Shown in pieces: positions 16,844 through 27,781 of a stretch of 64,000 bases of DNA; within the stretch, counting starts at the first letter, position 1, and the number at the start of each line of letters is the position of its first letter. A model generated the notes under the pieces. It saw only the letters and a program-made list of their open reading frames with translations, made no database searches and had not been told where the DNA came from. The DNA is from Treponema berlinense (lineage in GTDB: Bacteria; Spirochaetota; Spirochaetia; Treponematales; Treponemataceae), in NCBI RefSeq assembly GCF_900167025.1, contig NZ_FUXC01000002.1, positions 295,594-359,593 on the forward strand. The letters run 5' to 3'. A program made the position numbers and the translations under genes.

Positions 16844-18001
16844 ATGGATGCAGTTGTAATTGAACAGTATATTGGCGATTTGATGTCTAAATCGACGGCG
16901 GAATTTCCTATTTGGAATATCGAAAAAGCCCGTTCCGGAAAAAAATCTGGCTGGGATTATATCGACGGCTGTATGATTATGGCTTTGCTTGAAATTTACA
17001 GCACAAGCGGCGACAAAAAATATCTTGATTTTTGCGATTATTATGAAGATTACAGAATCCGCGACGACGGAACAATTGACGGTTACGACAAAAACACCTG
17101 GAACTGCGATGAGCTCAACGGCGGAAAAAATCTCTTCGTTTTGTACCGCTACACAAATAAAGAAAAATACAAAAAGGCCTTGGATCTCCTTTACGAGCAG
17201 GTAAAAGGTCAGCCGCGCACTCCTGAAGGAAACTTCTGGCACAAGCAGATTTATCCAAATCAGGTTTGGCTTGACGGTCTTTACATGGCTCAGCCTTTTT
17301 ACATGGAATACGAAAAACTTTTCAATAATTCAAAAAACATAGAAGATATTTACAACCAGTTTTTTAATGTTTACAAGATTATGCGCGATCCAAAGACAGG
17401 ACTTTACTATCACTGTTATGACAGTTCAAAAAAAATGTTCTGGGCTGACAAAGAAACCGGCTTGAGCAAAAATTTCTGGCTTCGTTCACTCGGCTGGTTC
17501 AGCATGGCGCTTTTGGATACTCTTAACATTGCCCCTGACCGCGGAAGCGAAAACTGGAACAAATTAAAAGATATTTTTATTGATTTGTGCGAAAGCATGC
17601 TCAAATTTCAAGACGAAAGTGGAATGTGGTGGCAGGTTCCAAATTATCCAGGAAAAGGAAAAAATTATCTGGAAACTTCTGGTTCTGCAATTTTTGCATA
17701 TTCACTTTTAAAAGGCTATCGCACAAAAATTCTTGAAGACAAAAAATTTCAGGACGCAGGAATTAAGGCTTTTGAAGGAATTTGCGACAAATATCTTAAT
17801 ACAGATTCAGGACGGTTAAGCCTTGGAGGAATCTGTCTTGTTGCAGGTTTAGGCCCGGAAAAAGATTTGCGCCGCGACGGAACATTTGATTATTACATGA
17901 GTGAACCGGTTGTTCAGGACGATGCAAAAGGCGTAGGACCATTCCTTCTTGCCTACAACGAATATAAACAGATAAAAAATAAAAATCGAGGTAAAATATG
18001 A
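16844..18001 (+). CDS. Glycoside hydrolase family 88/105 protein
   Basis: A 385-residue (alpha/alpha)6-barrel enzyme. It resembles unsaturated rhamnogalacturonyl hydrolases such as YteR, which cleave unsaturated uronic acid residues left by pectate or rhamnogalacturonan lyases. Visible features are WDYIDGCMIMALLEIY, the catalytic-Asp region QVWLDGLYMAQPFYMEYEKL, FWLRSLGWFSMALLDT, and NYLETSGSAIFAYSLLKGY. No signal peptide is visible, so it acts in the cytoplasm on imported oligosaccharides. It overlaps the next gene by 4 bases. Confidence 0.93.
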   Translation: MDAVVIEQYIGDLMSKSTAEFPIWNIEKARSGKKSGWDYIDGCMIMALLEIYSTSGDKKYLDFCDYYEDYRIRDDGTIDGYDKNTWNCDELNGGKNLFVLYRYTNKEKYKKALDLLYEQVKGQPRTPEGNFWHKQIYPNQVWLDGLYMAQPFYMEYEKLFNNSKNIEDIYNQFFNVYKIMRDPKTGLYYHCYDSSKKMFWADKETGLSKNFWLRSLGWFSMALLDTLNIAPDRGSENWNKLKDIFIDLCESMLKFQDESGMWWQVPNYPGKGKNYLETSGSAIFAYSLLKGYRTKILEDKKFQDAGIKAFEGICDKYLNTDSGRLSLGGICLVAGLGPEKDLRRDGTFDYYMSEPVVQDDAKGVGPFLLAYNEYKQIKNKNRGKI

Positions 18002-18555
18002 AGTATCTTGTGATTTCGGATATTCACGGAAGTGCAGAAAGCCTGGAAAAAGCGCTTGATTGTTTTGGAAAACAGGCTGATTACCTTTTGCTTTGCGGAG
18101 ATTATCTGAATCACGGACCTCGCAATCCTTTGCCGGAAGGCTGGAATCCAAAACAGGTTGCTTCGGTTTTGAACAAAAACAAGGAACGGATTATCTGCGT
18201 GCGCGGAAACTGTGATGCGGAAGTTGACGAAATGGTGCTCGAATTTCCGTGTCTTGCCGCCTATACGACGGTTTTTGATTCAAACAGAAGAATTTTTGTT
18301 CACCACGGACATCTTTACAATCGCGAAAAGCTAGAGAACTGGCTCCCAAAAGGAACTCTGATTGTAAGCGGACATACCCACGTTACTGTTTTGGAAGAAA
18401 GCAACGGCTTTTACTATTTTAATCCCGGTTCGATAAGTCTTCCAAAATGCGATGACGGAAAAACCTGCGGACTTATTGATGTAAGTTCCGATGGAAAAAT
18501 AAAAGTTGGACTTTATACAATCAAAGGAAAGCTTTTAAGAAGCCTTGATTTTTAA
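17998..18555 (+). CDS. YfcE/MJ0936 family metallophosphodiesterase
   Basis: A 185-residue calcineurin-like phosphoesterase. Metal-binding motifs in order are ISDIHGSAES, LLCGDYLNHGP, VRGNCDAEVD, VHHGHLY and SGHTHVTVL. Family members hydrolyse model phosphodiesters in vitro; the natural substrate is unknown. The ATGA overlap with the GH88/105 gene indicates coupled translation. Confidence 0.92.
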   Translation: MKYLVISDIHGSAESLEKALDCFGKQADYLLLCGDYLNHGPRNPLPEGWNPKQVASVLNKNKERIICVRGNCDAEVDEMVLEFPCLAAYTTVFDSNRRIFVHHGHLYNREKLENWLPKGTLIVSGHTHVTVLEESNGFYYFNPGSISLPKCDDGKTCGLIDVSSDGKIKVGLYTIKGKLLRSLDF

Positions 18556-18582
18556 AAGAATCTGATCGGCCGGCGTGTTTTA

Positions 18583-18927
18583 TCAGCCGGCTTCCTTTTG
18601 AATTGTTTTTAAGCTTTCCGCATAGCATTCGCAAAAGTCATCTATCAGTTTTTGCAGTTTTTGAACTTCTCCTGTGTTTTTTTCGCGCAGGACGTCTTCC
18701 AGTTTTTGACCGGTTTGCGCAAGTTTTTCCATTGCGAGTTGTCTTGCCGCTCCTTTTACCCTGTGAACATAGGAAGCCGCTTGTGCATTTTTTTTGGAGA
18801 GAACAAGTTCATTCAGTTTTTCTGGCGAAAACTCAACGCTCAAAAAGGCCTGGACTAGAATTGACAGAAGTTCGCTGTCGTCTCCGACCATTTCTAAGGC
18901 GATTTTTTTATTAAAAATTTCGGACAT
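18583..18927 (-). CDS. Hpt (histidine phosphotransfer) domain protein
   Basis: A 114-residue stand-alone Hpt domain, a four-helix bundle that relays phosphoryl groups between a hybrid kinase and a response regulator. The phosphorylatable histidine is in YVHRVKGAARQLAME. The start MSEIFNKKIALEMVGDDSEL is typical of the family. No partner kinase lies nearby, so its pathway is unknown. Confidence 0.88.
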   Translation of the reverse strand: MSEIFNKKIALEMVGDDSELLSILVQAFLSVEFSPEKLNELVLSKKNAQAASYVHRVKGAARQLAMEKLAQTGQKLEDVLREKNTGEVQKLQKLIDDFCECYAESLKTIQKEAG

Positions 18928-19025
18928 ATTTTTATTCCATTTTTTATAGATTTTTAATTCAATTTTTTTGTACGGATTTCCTTTAGAGTAGTCTGTTTAT
19001 TTTATTTTTGCTATACTTTTTTATC

Positions 19026-20792
19026 ATGAATAAAGATAAATTAAAAGTTTTGTCCCTTGCAGCTGTCTTTTCGTCTGCAATTTTTTCTGTTTTGTGTTTT
19101 TCGGTGTCTTTGGACGTTTCTTTGACGGCGCTTCCGCTTGCATTGATTTTTACAGGCGTTCTTTTTTGGGCTGGTTATAGCCAGCTTTTTGGAAAAAAGG
19201 ATTTGCGTTTTATAAGCGTTTTCCGTACACTTTTGCAATATGAACCTTATGTCCTTTTAATTGCCTTTGTTTTGCGCCGGGCAGGAAATTATGGAACTTT
19301 TTATCTTATTGATTTAATTGAAGTTGTTTTCTGGTGTGTTACAAGTGTTTTGTCTTTGTGGATTCTTCATTATCTTAATCCAAAAAAAATTGCCAGAATT
19401 GACGAGAACTGGAAGAAATTTATAAACGAGAATTCGATTGGAACAAAAAAAGGAATCAAGAGAATTGTCTTTGAATGTTTAAGCTGGGTTGACGCTCTTG
19501 TTCAGGCAGTTTTTATGGTTTTGCTTTTGAACATTTTTATCGTCCAGCTTTATGAAATTCCTTCAGAGTCGATGGTTCCGGAATTTTTGATAAGGGATCG
19601 CGTTGTTGTTTTTAAAACCGCGAGCGGTCCAAAATTTCCCCTTTCGGAAGTTGGTCTTCCTTATGCAAAAAAATATAAGCGCGGCGACATTGTGGTTTTT
19701 AGAAATCCCCACTATTCAAACGACAGAAAAAGCGAGGTACGGACATTTTTGAGCCAGATTGTATACATGTGCACTTTGACAACGGTGAATCTGAACGTTG
19801 ATGAAGGCGGCAATCCAAAGGCAGATCCTCTCGTAAAAAGAATTGCCGGTGTTCCTGGGGAACAGCTTATGATGCAGGACGGAATTCTTTATTCGCGGAC
19901 AAAGGCAAGCGATGAATGGAAGGTTGTTGAACAGGATGCAAAATATGCAGAATGGAATTTAAATACCGTAAAAAATTCAATCAAGCGCGGGCTTACAAGG
20001 GAAAGTTATGTTGTAGGCCAGGAAGAATATGATTCTATGATTGAATGTGAAAAACAGCGCAACGCTTTTGACGTAAAACTCTTTGAAATAGAGGCAAAGT
20101 CGATTGCTAGGAGTTTTGAAAAAATCTTTGCCGCTTATTCTTCAAAAAAGCAGGATAACAATCTGGATGTCCTTTTTACGGACAAGTATCTTTTTGAAAA
20201 TTCTCTTTTTGCTCAGCATTATTTTTATGCACAGGCGCTTCTTTCCAACAAAGACGGAGCAAAAGGTTTTGAGCGCTTTATGACTGCCTGGACGGAAAAT
20301 GCAGATTTTAATTTTAACGGAGATCTTTATTCAGAAGCGAATTTTAAGCTTAACCTTATGATAAAAAAAGTTGCCGGAAAACTGTTCTTGAGAGATGCCG
20401 GGCTTATTGCAGCAGGTAAAAACATGGAGCAGGTTAAGTCTGATTCTCAAATTCAGGAACTCTTAAAAACGGCGACAATGCTAAACTCTTACGCATTTTT
20501 GATGGACAGACGCAATATGCCTGTTTTTCCGGCAAACGACAAAGACGGCAATCCTCAGTACATTCCGCAGAATTGCTATTTTATGATGGGCGACAACCGC
20601 TTTAATTCGCTTGATATGCGCCATTCTTATGACAACTGGCTTGCGCCTCTTACAAACTTAGACCCGGTTTCTGTAACTTATTACTCGGATATTTCTCCGC
20701 AGTATGTGAACCGCTCTAAAATTCTCGGAACTACAAGTTACAGGTTCTGGCCATTGAATAGACGCGGAGTTCCCGGTCATACAGGAAAATAA
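19026..20792 (+). CDS. lepB: Signal peptidase I, large treponemal form
   Basis: A 588-residue membrane peptidase that removes signal peptides. Several hydrophobic helices fill the first 180 residues. The catalytic Ser is in EIPSESMVPEFLIRDRVVVF; the general-base Lys region is VKRIAGVPGEQLMM; the end motif is YFMMGDNRFNSLDMRHS. An insert of about 200 residues separates the last two, so the protein is far longer than the usual 200-320. The first ATG, 19026, is preferred over TTG 19008. A strong hairpin terminator follows. Confidence 0.92.
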   Translation: MNKDKLKVLSLAAVFSSAIFSVLCFSVSLDVSLTALPLALIFTGVLFWAGYSQLFGKKDLRFISVFRTLLQYEPYVLLIAFVLRRAGNYGTFYLIDLIEVVFWCVTSVLSLWILHYLNPKKIARIDENWKKFINENSIGTKKGIKRIVFECLSWVDALVQAVFMVLLLNIFIVQLYEIPSESMVPEFLIRDRVVVFKTASGPKFPLSEVGLPYAKKYKRGDIVVFRNPHYSNDRKSEVRTFLSQIVYMCTLTTVNLNVDEGGNPKADPLVKRIAGVPGEQLMMQDGILYSRTKASDEWKVVEQDAKYAEWNLNTVKNSIKRGLTRESYVVGQEEYDSMIECEKQRNAFDVKLFEIEAKSIARSFEKIFAAYSSKKQDNNLDVLFTDKYLFENSLFAQHYFYAQALLSNKDGAKGFERFMTAWTENADFNFNGDLYSEANFKLNLMIKKVAGKLFLRDAGLIAAGKNMEQVKSDSQIQELLKTATMLNSYAFLMDRRNMPVFPANDKDGNPQYIPQNCYFMMGDNRFNSLDMRHSYDNWLAPLTNLDPVSVTYYSDISPQYVNRSKILGTTSYRFWPLNRRGVPGHTGK

Positions 20793-20827
20793 ATCGGCTT
20801 AGGGGCAGTAAGGGCGCGCGGAGCGCG

Positions 20828-20877
20828 TAAAAAAAGTCCATAGATGGTGGAAAAACCGCCATCTATGGACTTTTTTT
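20828..20877. terminator. Strong hairpin after lepB (both directions possible)
   Basis: A 17-bp stem (AAGTCCATAGATGGTGG with its complement, one mismatch) is followed by T7 and preceded by an A run. It lies between convergent lepB and secA. Confidence 0.9.
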
Positions 20878-20961
20878 ATGGAGTGCTTTGCACGTAACCC
20901 TGAATGACCCGGCCTGCCGTGAAAGCACGGCAGGAAAGCCCCGAATTTTTATAGAAGTTTT

Positions 20962-23718
20962 TTAGCGTCCGTGGCACTGTTTGTATTTTTTTCCGCTTCC
21001 ACAAGGACAAGGATCATTTCTTCCGACTTTTGGAATTGTGCGGCGGACTGTAATGCTCTGTCCCTGACGGCCGTTTGCCATTACTTTGCTTGCTGCCTGT
21101 CTGCTCTGATGCGTATTTACACCGTCTGCCGCCTGACCCATGCTCTGAGCTTGCTGGTGCTGGGCGTTCATCTGAATGTTGCGCTGTGCCGGCTGTGGCG
21201 CAGGATTTATCTGGATGCGCACTTTGAATACCCGGCTTGCAATTGTAAGGCGGATGCTTTCGAGCATGTCTTCAAATGCGTTAAAACCGTCGATTTTGTA
21301 TTCTGTGAGCGGATTTTTTGATGAGTAAGAGCGAAGGTGAACTGCTTCTCTTAAGCCGTCCAGAAATTCGAGCTGGTCGAGCCATTTTCTGTCGATTAAC
21401 TGCAAATACTGGTAGCGGATGAACATATTGAACTGTTCGTGTCCAACTAGAGACTCTTTTTCTGTCAAATCGTTCTGGAGAAGCGCCATGACTTTTTCTT
21501 TTGAAACATCTTCCGCTGGAAGCTGAATTCCGAAATTTTCGCGGATTTGTGTCAAAAGGGCAGTAAGTCCGTTTTTGCGGTTGTGTGAATATTCTTCAAA
21601 CCACTGGTCAAGATAGTCCTGGGCCGTGAGCATGATGCGTTCTGAGAGTTTTTCGTCCGAAAGAATTCCGTCGCGCTGTTCGTAGATATATTCACGCTGG
21701 TCGTTTAAAACATCGTCGTAGTCGATAAGGTTTTTACGGATTTCAAAGTTGCGCTCTTCTACTTTTTTCTGTGCGTTTTCGATTCCTTTTGTAAGCCATG
21801 GATGATAAATCGGTTCTCCTGGTTCCATTCCGATTTTTGTCATGATGTGCTTCATTCTCTCACCGCCAAACAGGCGCATTAAATCGTCATCCATTGAAAT
21901 GAAGAATTTTGAGCGTCCAGGGTCTCCCTGACGTCCAGAGCGTCCGCGCAACTGGTTGTCGATACGGCGGGATTCGTGGCGTTCTGAGCCGATTACGTAA
22001 AGACCGCCGAGAGATTTGACTTCTTCGTAATCTTTTTGCCACTTTTCTTTTTCTGCGATAACTGCTTCTTTTAGCTGTTCTGGAGTTGCGTTTGTTCCAA
22101 CCCGTTTTAGTGCGCGGGATTCGTAGCTGCCGCCGAGTTTAATATCAGTACCGCGTCCTGCCATGTTTGTTGCTACAGTAACAGCACCTTTTGCGCCGGC
22201 TTCTGCAATGATGAGGGCTTCGCGCGCGTGGTTCTTTGCATTCAAAACTTCGTGTCTGATACCTGCGCGGGTAAGTAGGGCGGACAGATGTTCTGATTTT
22301 TCAACCGAAACTGTGCCGACAAGAATAGGCTGGCCTTTTTCGTGGGCGGCCTTGATTTCTTTAACGATTGCATTCCACTTGTCTTCTTCGTTGAGATAAA
22401 CTTCGTCCTGCTCGTCTATGCGGGCAACCGGAAGGTTTGTTGGAATTGCAACAACGTCGAGTTTGTAGATCTTTGAAAATTCAACAGCTTCTGTCTGAGC
22501 TGTACCTGTCATACCAGAGAGCTTGTCGTACATGCGGAAGAAATTCTGGAAGGTGACAGTTGCCATAGTGCGGTTGCGCTGGGCGATTTTTACGTGCTCT
22601 TTTGCCTCGATTGCCTGGTGCAGACCGTCAGAATATCGTCTTCCTTCGAGAATACGTCCTGTAAATTCGTCTACAATCTGAACCTGACCGTCTTTTACAA
22701 CATAGTCAACGTCGTTCTGGTAGAGAAGGTGTGCGCGAAGCGCCTGTGTAAAGTAGTGTAAAAATTCAAAGTTCTGTTCGTCCTGGAGTTTTGTTCCTGA
22801 CTGAATCAAATTGTGCTGATGAAGAATCTTTTCGATATGATCCATACCCTTGTCTGTAAAGGAAACTCTTTTTGATTTTTCATCAATTTTGTAGTCGCCT
22901 TCCATTGCGGCACGTTCTTCCGGAGTCATCTGAACTTCGTCCGGATAGTCGTCCGTCGCGGGGTCTTTTGCAACTTCGGTAAATTCGCCGACATATTTGT
23001 CAACTTCGTAATATTTGTAAGTGTCGTCTTCTCCGGCGCCAGAAATAATAAGAGGAGTTCTGGCTTCATCAATGAGAATGGAGTCGATTTCGTCTACGAT
23101 ACAATAGTTGAATCCGCGCTGAACTTTTTGTTTAAGCTCAATCTGCATATTGTCGCGCAGGTAGTCAAAACCGAATTCATTGTTTGTTCCGTAAGTGATG
23201 TCGCAGGCATAAGCTTCGCGGCGGGCTGCATTGTCCATATTAGAAAGAATTGCGCCGACAGTACAACCGAGATATGCAAAAACCGGGCGCATTGTGTTTG
23301 CGTCACGTTCTGCAAGGTAATCGTTTACAGTAACGACATGCACGCCTTTTCCAGAAAGCGCATTCAAATACGAAGGAGCAACTGCGACAAGAGTTTTACC
23401 TTCACCAGTCTTCATTTCTGTAATGCGGCCCATGTGCAGGTTGATAGAACCCATAACCTGAACGTCATAAGCGCGCTCGCCTCTTACACGGAAGGCAGCT
23501 TCGCGGCAAAGAGCAAAGGCTTCTGGAAGAATATCATCAAGCGACTCACCTTTTGCAAGGCGTTCCTTAAAAATCTGTGTCTGTTTTGGAAAGTCTTCTG
23601 CGGCCAGAGATTTTGCCCATTCTTCTTTTGCATTGACCTGTTCAACGATAGGTCTTAACTTTTTTACATCACGGTCATTCTGAGAACCGAAAATTGCAGT
23701 GAAAATTTTATCTAACAT
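20962..23718 (-). CDS. secA: Protein translocase ATPase SecA
   Basis: A 918-residue preprotein translocase motor. Walker A is [20 protein letters not shown]; the DEAD-like box is [20 protein letters not shown]; helicase motifs include [16 protein letters not shown] and [16 protein letters not shown]. The C terminus carries the zinc-binding [15 protein letters not shown], which binds SecB or ribosomes. ATG 23718 ([11 protein letters not shown]) is the family start; 66 upstream in-frame residues are low-quality sequence. Confidence 0.97.
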   Translation of the reverse strand: MLDKIFTAIFGSQNDRDVKKLRPIVEQVNAKEEWAKSLAAEDFPKQTQIFKERLAKGESLDDILPEAFALCREAAFRVRGERAYDVQVMGSINLHMGRITEMKTGEGKTLVAVAPSYLNALSGKGVHVVTVNDYLAERDANTMRPVFAYLGCTVGAILSNMDNAARREAYACDITYGTNNEFGFDYLRDNMQIELKQKVQRGFNYCIVDEIDSILIDEARTPLIISGAGEDDTYKYYEVDKYVGEFTEVAKDPATDDYPDEVQMTPEERAAMEGDYKIDEKSKRVSFTDKGMDHIEKILHQHNLIQSGTKLQDEQNFEFLHYFTQALRAHLLYQNDVDYVVKDGQVQIVDEFTGRILEGRRYSDGLHQAIEAKEHVKIAQRNRTMATVTFQNFFRMYDKLSGMTGTAQTEAVEFSKIYKLDVVAIPTNLPVARIDEQDEVYLNEEDKWNAIVKEIKAAHEKGQPILVGTVSVEKSEHLSALLTRAGIRHEVLNAKNHAREALIIAEAGAKGAVTVATNMAGRGTDIKLGGSYESRALKRVGTNATPEQLKEAVIAEKEKWQKDYEEVKSLGGLYVIGSERHESRRIDNQLRGRSGRQGDPGRSKFFISMDDDLMRLFGGERMKHIMTKIGMEPGEPIYHPWLTKGIENAQKKVEERNFEIRKNLIDYDDVLNDQREYIYEQRDGILSDEKLSERIMLTAQDYLDQWFEEYSHNRKNGLTALLTQIRENFGIQLPAEDVSKEKVMALLQNDLTEKESLVGHEQFNMFIRYQYLQLIDRKWLDQLEFLDGLREAVHLRSYSSKNPLTEYKIDGFNAFEDMLESIRLTIASRVFKVRIQINPAPQPAQRNIQMNAQHQQAQSMGQAADGVNTHQSRQAASKVMANGRQGQSITVRRTIPKVGRNDPCPCGSGKKYKQCHGR

Positions 23719-23799
23719 AATGTTTATAGTATAATAAAAATACTGCTTAAAGAATAGAAAAAAAACGCAAAAAATTGACCAATGCCGATTTTTTTTAAC

Positions 23800-23900
23800 G
23801 AAATGGACGGCATTTTTCGTTCTAACGGCCTTGCGCAGTTCCGCTTTTGCTCCATTGGCTATGCCAACGCTGCGCGCTGCTCCAGTCCGGCGTAAGTTTT
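23800..23900. repeat. GC-rich intergenic segment between secA and the next lipoprotein
   Basis: No ORF; several short inverted repeats around GCTGCGCGCTGCTCCAGTCC, similar in style to the patch at 7009. Confidence 0.35.
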
Positions 23901-23953
23901 GACGTATCAGATACATTGACGGTCTTTGTTCAATTTTATATTCTTTTTTTACA

Positions 23954-25180
23954 ATGCAAAGAAAAATTTCAAAAATATGTTTTTTTACCTTCCTGGCTTT
24001 AAGTTTTTTAAGCGCAGTTTCGTGCGCCCGCTCAAATTCTGTAGCTTCGATTAACGAAAAAGACCTTTTTACAATAAATTACGGCAGTTTTGAAGACGAA
24101 TTAAATCTCTTTAACTTAAGTACATCCGGTTCAATAAACACTTTTATGACTATGCACGACGGTTTTTTTTATGTTGCAAACGGCGAGTCAAAAAAAATCC
24201 TCGAGCTTAATTCCTATGGCGAGCTTCTGACCCTTTATTACAACAGCGAATACACAAAAACTCCTTCTTTTGCAGACAAGACTTCTGTAAATTCAACTAA
24301 AAAAGCGATTGAATATCCTTTTAACACCCTTGGGCCTCTTGCAGTGGATTCCAACAAATGCCTTTACGCAGTTGACACTCTTCCTGCGGAGCGCCAGGAA
24401 AACGACATAGAAAACAGGCTTCTTTTAAACTACATTGTCCTGCGTTTTAACAGCAATGGAACTTTTATTGATTATCTTGGACAGCAGGGACCTGGCGGAA
24501 CTCCGTTTCCGTTTATAAAAAATATCTATGCCACAAAAAACAATGAGCTTGTCGTTGTATGCGAATCAAACGAAGGACCTCTTGTCTACTGGTTCAATTC
24601 TTCCGGCTTTTTGCTTTATTCGGTTCCGTTTAACGAAAAACTTGTTCCAAAACTTAAGGACTTAAACGATTCTGAAAATATAAATTTTATTTCGATTGAA
24701 AATGTAATTCCAGACAGCGTTTCCCGAAAACTTTACGTTCAGGTAAATTATTTTCAAAACTATCTCGATCCGGCTACAAAAGTACAGTCTGGAGTCGATT
24801 TTGAAAAAACAATGCTTTATCCTCTCAACGTAGAAACCGGACTTTACGAGGAAGGTCTTGATATTCCTCCTCACGAAGAATCTGTTTCGGAAAATCTGAG
24901 CAAAGAAGTTTTTTCTATTCCTTTTGACTTTTTGGGCGTTACAGACGGCGGATGGTTTTTCTTTTCTGTTCCGACAGAAAAAGGCTATTTGATTCAGATG
25001 GTGCAGCCGAGCGGACAGAAAATTTTAAAACGCTCGCTTCCAGTTGAGCACGGCGAAATCCTGTATTATTCGCTTGGGCTGAGCGGAAATGGAATTATAA
25101 GCGCTCTTTACATAAAAAAAGAAAAGGCCGAAATCGTCTGGTGGCGCACAGATTCTCTTGTTTCTTCTTTTATGAACTAG
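23954..25180 (+). CDS. Spirochaetal lipoprotein, probable beta-propeller
   Basis: A 408-residue predicted lipoprotein. The signal is [20 protein letters not shown] with lipobox SAVSC. The mature part contains repeated blade-like segments ([32 protein letters not shown] and [13 protein letters not shown]), which suggests an NHL-like or other beta-propeller. It may be anchored in the inner or outer membrane. It is followed at short distance by two membrane-protein genes, so it may be part of an envelope operon. The specific function is unknown. Confidence 0.8.
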   Translation: MQRKISKICFFTFLALSFLSAVSCARSNSVASINEKDLFTINYGSFEDELNLFNLSTSGSINTFMTMHDGFFYVANGESKKILELNSYGELLTLYYNSEYTKTPSFADKTSVNSTKKAIEYPFNTLGPLAVDSNKCLYAVDTLPAERQENDIENRLLLNYIVLRFNSNGTFIDYLGQQGPGGTPFPFIKNIYATKNNELVVVCESNEGPLVYWFNSSGFLLYSVPFNEKLVPKLKDLNDSENINFISIENVIPDSVSRKLYVQVNYFQNYLDPATKVQSGVDFEKTMLYPLNVETGLYEEGLDIPPHEESVSENLSKEVFSIPFDFLGVTDGGWFFFSVPTEKGYLIQMVQPSGQKILKRSLPVEHGEILYYSLGLSGNGIISALYIKKEKAEIVWWRTDSLVSSFMN

Positions 25181-25211
25181 AAAGAATTAAAAACACAGTT
25201 TTGGAAAAATT

Positions 25212-25775
25212 ATGGATTTTAGCAAAAAAAAAGAAGTCAGGGGCGAAAGCGAAGAAGACAAAATGGTCTTTTACTATAATCGCGAAGAAAGGCTAAAAAA
25301 TGCTCCTCAAGAAGTGCAGAACCTTTACGACGGAACATTTAAGGTTTTTAAGCCGGGACTTTTTAAGGCTCTTGTTTCGACAAAAACAAACAGGCTTGTC
25401 TTTATGGCGCTCATAATCTGCTTTTTGCTCGTAGTTTTTCTTGGATTTTTTAACAGGCAAAACGAAAATATTTTGGGCGGAGTTCCTCTTGAGCTTACAG
25501 CCTTTTCCTTTGAAGAAACTGTCTATGTGAGCGTAAAGTTTGAAGAGCCGCCAAAAAAATATAAAATTGAAAATCCGCTGAATTTTGATGTGAATATTGA
25601 ATTTCTGGATGCGCAAAAAAATGTTGTTGAAAAGCGCGCGGAACTGAATATTTATAACGGGAATGAAAATTTTTTACGGACAACTTTCCATGATTATGAT
25701 ATATTTTATATAAATGCAGAAGTTTTTCTTGATGGAAAATCCGTTAATTTAAAATGTCCAGTTGAAAAACGCTAA
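25212..25775 (+). CDS. Hypothetical single-pass membrane protein
   Basis: A 187-residue protein. The first 60 residues are cytoplasmic and charged (FYYNREERLKNAPQEVQNLY). One membrane segment is at about residues 63-82 (LVFMALIICFLLVVFLGFF). The outside domain of about 100 residues is beta-rich (LELTAFSFEETVYVSVKFEE). It follows the lipoprotein gene by 31 bases. No known family recognised. Confidence 0.72.
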   Translation: MDFSKKKEVRGESEEDKMVFYYNREERLKNAPQEVQNLYDGTFKVFKPGLFKALVSTKTNRLVFMALIICFLLVVFLGFFNRQNENILGGVPLELTAFSFEETVYVSVKFEEPPKKYKIENPLNFDVNIEFLDAQKNVVEKRAELNIYNGNENFLRTTFHDYDIFYINAEVFLDGKSVNLKCPVEKR

Positions 25776-25813
25776 AATTTTACGGAGAAATTTAAGATTT
25801 GGGGAGTTAAAAA

Positions 25814-26338
25814 ATGTTACAGATTTATTTTCTTTCGATTTTATTGAATGTTGTTGCCGGTCTTATTCTTGTTTATGCAACCGACTTTACAGCAAAAAAA
25901 AGCGAAGCGGCAGAAGACGCCGAGGCGGAAAACCAGGATTCTGAAGTTGAGAAAATTTCTGATGATTCAACAGACAGCGAAGGCGATTCTGTTTTTGACA
26001 AAAAACTTCAGTTTGCAATCAATTCAAAAGATACTTTTTTTGACGATATGACTTTCCGTCTTGTAGTTGCAATTTTGTCAGGACTTACTGGAGTTTTAAA
26101 GCTTCTTTCGACCGTTCAGAACGATGTTCCTGTAATTGGAGATTTGATTCCTGCTGTTGCCGGACTTGCGGCATGTTTTGCGCTTTTAATCGAATTCTAT
26201 ATTCAAAAGTCAAAGGTTGAGTTAAAACTTCCTGCATTTTTGACGACTGTTTTTATAGGCGGAAGAAAATATCTTGGAATTTTCTGTATAATTGCCGGAG
26301 TTCTGCATTTTATCTTTCCACGTGTCCTTTTCCTGTAA
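25814..26338 (+). CDS. Hypothetical membrane protein
   Basis: A 174-residue protein with an N-terminal membrane helix (FLSILLNVVAGLILVYATDF), an acidic loop of about 40 residues (EAAEDAEAENQDSEVEKISD), and three further hydrophobic segments near residues 80-170. Probably an inner-membrane protein co-transcribed with the two genes upstream. Function unknown. Confidence 0.72.
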   Translation: MLQIYFLSILLNVVAGLILVYATDFTAKKSEAAEDAEAENQDSEVEKISDDSTDSEGDSVFDKKLQFAINSKDTFFDDMTFRLVVAILSGLTGVLKLLSTVQNDVPVIGDLIPAVAGLAACFALLIEFYIQKSKVELKLPAFLTTVFIGGRKYLGIFCIIAGVLHFIFPRVLFL

Positions 26339-26371
26339 AAAAACTGAACTTATTGGAGCGAAATTAAAAAA

Positions 26372-26782
26372 ATGAATAAAAAATCGATTGCCTGCATTGC
26401 TTTTAACGAAAAAAAAGTTTTTATTGCACACAGAAATCCTGTCGGACAGATGGGCGGACGCTGGGAATTTCCGGGCGGAAAAGTTGAGGACGGAGAAACT
26501 GACGAACAGTCGATAATCCGCGAATTTGAGGAAGAGTTCGGCGTAAAGGTTAGTGTCGATAAAAAAATTGCAGAAGCGACGTTTAAGCATAACGGCGACG
26601 ATTTTTCTTTGCATGCTTATCTTATACATCTTCCGCACGACGGAATGACGGAAAAATTTGCCTTGACAGAACACACCGAGTACCGCTGGGCTGAACTTGC
26701 AGAGATTCCGACGTTGAATTTTGTGGATTCAGACTTGCTTATTTATCCTCAAATTTGCAAATTTTTGGCAGACAGCCTTTAA
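26372..26782 (+). CDS. Nudix hydrolase, MutT-like
   Basis: A 136-residue pyrophosphatase. The full Nudix box is visible (GGKVEDGETDEQSIIREFEE, then EFGV), with GGRWEFP just ahead. This pattern, and the small size, fits 8-oxo-dGTP or related nucleotide hydrolases. The substrate cannot be read from sequence. The following lipoprotein frame overlaps its end, but its likely start is outside. Confidence 0.92.
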   Translation: MNKKSIACIAFNEKKVFIAHRNPVGQMGGRWEFPGGKVEDGETDEQSIIREFEEEFGVKVSVDKKIAEATFKHNGDDFSLHAYLIHLPHDGMTEKFALTEHTEYRWAELAEIPTLNFVDSDLLIYPQICKFLADSL

Positions 26783-26808
26783 TCTTGAAGATTTGTCAGG
26801 TTTTATCG

Positions 26809-27171
26809 ATGAAAAAAAATTTTCTTTTTTGTGCGTTTATTTTTGTTTCTGTAATTTTTATTTCCTGCTCAAAAAAAAATGAAAAAATCCAGTTTGACAG
26901 CCTTGAGCCTATGGCGATTGAACCGGGAATTGAATGGCTTTTGGTGACTTCTCCTTATACAGCCTGCCATAAAGAAGCCGGATATGAAAATCCTGTCGAA
27001 AGCTATTTGCGCCGCGGCGAAATCAGGGTTGTAGAGGGAAGTTCGACCGTAAAAATTGACGATAATTACGAAAAATGGTTTTTTGTAAAGGAAGGCTGGA
27101 TTCCAGAAAACTGCGCAAGAATTTTTTCAAATAAGTTACGTGCGCAAACTGCTAAAAGCGAACTGCGCTAG
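26809..27171 (+). CDS. Small lipoprotein with SH3-like domain
   Basis: A 120-residue predicted lipoprotein. The start MKKNFLFCAFIFVSVIFISC contains the lipobox FISC. The mature part has a beta-rich region WLLVTSPYTACHKEAGYENP, then RRGEIRVVEG and KWFFVKEGWIPENCARIF, similar to bacterial SH3-like folds. ATG 26809 is preferred over 26755, which would put 18 non-signal residues before the signal peptide. Confidence 0.8.
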   Translation: MKKNFLFCAFIFVSVIFISCSKKNEKIQFDSLEPMAIEPGIEWLLVTSPYTACHKEAGYENPVESYLRRGEIRVVEGSSTVKIDDNYEKWFFVKEGWIPENCARIFSNKLRAQTAKSELR

Positions 27172-27289
27172 GGGGATGCGTGCAAGCCTTATGCAGAAGC
27201 GCCCATAAAATTGTAAATAAAACTAAAATTTAGCGATACTTAAGAAATTTACTATTTATTAAAATCTATAAAAGTGGTATTACAGAACT

Positions 27290-27781
27290 ATGGACAGCAA
27301 AAAAGTTCTGGAAAAACTGCTTGACTCTTTTAAAAGATACTACGACTTGAATACTGAAAATCCTGTCAGTCCTTTTGTCGCGACTGCGGAATTTCATTCT
27401 CACACGGAGCAGTACATGCTCTTGAAAATCGCGCATCTTTCGGACATTTATACTCACGAATACGTTTATTTTGCACTCGAAAACGAATTGTCAGCCGGGC
27501 GTTTGGCGGAACTTGCGGAACTTGCCTGGAACGACGGAATTTCAAAGGTTAAGCCGATTGAAGGACACAAAACTTCTGACGTTACTTTGATTGTTCTTGC
27601 CGAAAAAACTTGTGGCGAAGTTCTAAAATCCTGTAAAAAAATTAAAAAGCACAAATCTTATAATTTTACTTTTCGGGGATGGAGTGATTTGAGACTGGCT
27701 GTAATGGATCTTTCTTGCGGAAGTTTTGCGGTAAATAGGCTTGCAGGGCATTTGAAGAAGGTCTTTAAGCAAATTATTTAG
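27290..27781 (+). CDS. Conserved hypothetical protein, 163 aa
   Basis: Soluble alpha/beta protein with no named family. Notable segments are TAEFHSHTEQYMLLKIAHLS, HEYVYFALENELSAGRL and RGWSDLRLAVMDLSCG. It is transcribed alone before a hairpin terminator, next to cstA. Confidence 0.7.
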   Translation: MDSKKVLEKLLDSFKRYYDLNTENPVSPFVATAEFHSHTEQYMLLKIAHLSDIYTHEYVYFALENELSAGRLAELAELAWNDGISKVKPIEGHKTSDVTLIVLAEKTCGEVLKSCKKIKKHKSYNFTFRGWSDLRLAVMDLSCGSFAVNRLAGHLKKVFKQII